32,335 nucleotides of DNA from Patescibacteria group bacterium (GTDB lineage Bacteria; Patescibacteriota; Minisyncoccia; Phycocordibacterales; Phycocordibacteraceae). How positions within the stretch are numbered: the first letter of the stretch is position 1; each line of letters starts with the position of its first letter. The notes under the pieces were generated by a model that was not told the DNA's origin, made no database searches, and worked only from the letters and a program-made list of their open reading frames with translations. Shown here piece after piece: positions 31,763-32,335 of the stretch. The stretch covers positions 1 through 32,335 of the forward strand of contig JANLHF010000023.1 of assembly GCA_024653825.1 (NCBI GenBank), written 5' to 3'. The translations under genes and the position numbers were made by a program.

Positions 31763-32335
31763 TTATGCCACGCCGATAGCTTTTCGTACCTGTTCCATTT
31801 TTGCCTCACTCACATAGCGCGCCTCGCGCTTCCCGCTCTCGAGTACTTCATCCACGATGCTGGAATCCTTCTGAAGCTCTTCATACTTCGTGCGCATCGG
31901 GGCGAGATACCGGTCGAGATCCTCGATGAGAGTCTCTTTCAGAGTCTTATAGCTGCCCTTATGTTCCTCATAGAGCGGATCCAGTGTCTGTTCGCTCCTA
32001 AAGAGTCGGTGTATCCGATACACGTTCTGCGGAGCGACCTGCCCTGAGCTTGTCGAAGGGTCGCCGGAGTCGGTCACGATACCCATCACCGCTTTCGCGA
32101 GTTCGTCGCGCGAAGCGAAAAGAGGAATGACATTGCCGTAGCTCTTACTCATCTTCTGTCCGTCGGTACCGGGCACCACTGCGACATCCGGCAGAATGTA
32201 CGGCTCGGGAAGTGTGAAGACTTCTGTTTTAAAAACACGATTAAACTTTTCTGCGGTGTCGCGTGCTATTTCAATATGTTGTTTCTGATCAGCGCCGACA
32301 GGGACGACGACGGCGTCGTAGAGGAGGATATCGGC
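31763..32335 (-). CDS. trpS: Tryptophanyl-tRNA synthetase, C-terminal part (5' end beyond right edge)
   Basis: Frame open to the edge: ADILLYDAVVVPVGADQKQHIEIARDTAEKFN...LPDVAVVPGTDGQKMSKSYGN. Confidence 0.92.
   Translation of the reverse strand, partial: ADILLYDAVVVPVGADQKQHIEIARDTAEKFNRVFKTEVFTLPEPYILPDVAVVPGTDGQKMSKSYGNVIPLFASRDELAKAVMGIVTDSGDPSTSSGQVAPQNVYRIHRLFRSEQTLDPLYEEHKGSYKTLKETLIEDLDRYLAPMRTKYEELQKDSSIVDEVLESGKREARYVSEAKMEQVRKAIGVA
32041..32062 (-). repeat. Short interspersed repeat-like element in-frame in trpS (GACCCTTCGACAAGCTCAGGGC)
   Basis: Minus strand GACCCTTCGACAAGCTCAGGGC encodes DPSTSSGQ within VTDSG-DPSTSSGQ-VAPQNVYRIHRLF. Confidence 0.6.

Overview
The window looks like a compact bacterial chromosome segment, probably Patescibacteria/CPR and Parcubacteria-like. 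That placement is inferred from gene content, very short spacers, a giant GNVGIGTTSP-repeat surface protein and small PsbP-like/Ada-like membrane proteins. TGA is used as a stop (cysS, dnaB, gltX), so the standard code fits. Positions 1-12325 (+) are the 3' part of one giant modular fibre-like gene. Its frame is open to the left edge, so the GTG 'start' at 83 is not the real start. It has about 28 GNVGIGTTSP repeats, three YadA-head-like blocks, a CBM-like insertion and an internal Peptidase_S74/intramolecular-chaperone domain followed by a long tail. Downstream are recR, dnaB, cysS, corA-like (-); S41 protease and rplI (+); rpmA (-); an Ada-like small membrane protein and a LOG-family protein (+); then a long minus-strand block: M23 hydrolase, gltX, murG, ftsW/rodA, mraY-like, S11 carboxypeptidase, scpB, a 413-aa PsbP-like protein, a small membrane protein, scpA, aspS and trpS (partial). 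Main observations: (1) the 413-aa gene is flanked by diverged copies of the scpB promoter plus its first codons, so it appears to have captured scpB's promoter and start; (2) at least twelve genes have an (often extended) -10 box ending 6-9 nt before the ATG, suggesting pervasive leaderless transcription; (3) two convergent unannotated microproteins (37 and 59 aa) face a hairpin; (4) palindromic repeat elements lie in-frame inside coding sequences; (5) AspRS, MraY and CorA show non-canonical domain or active-site features.
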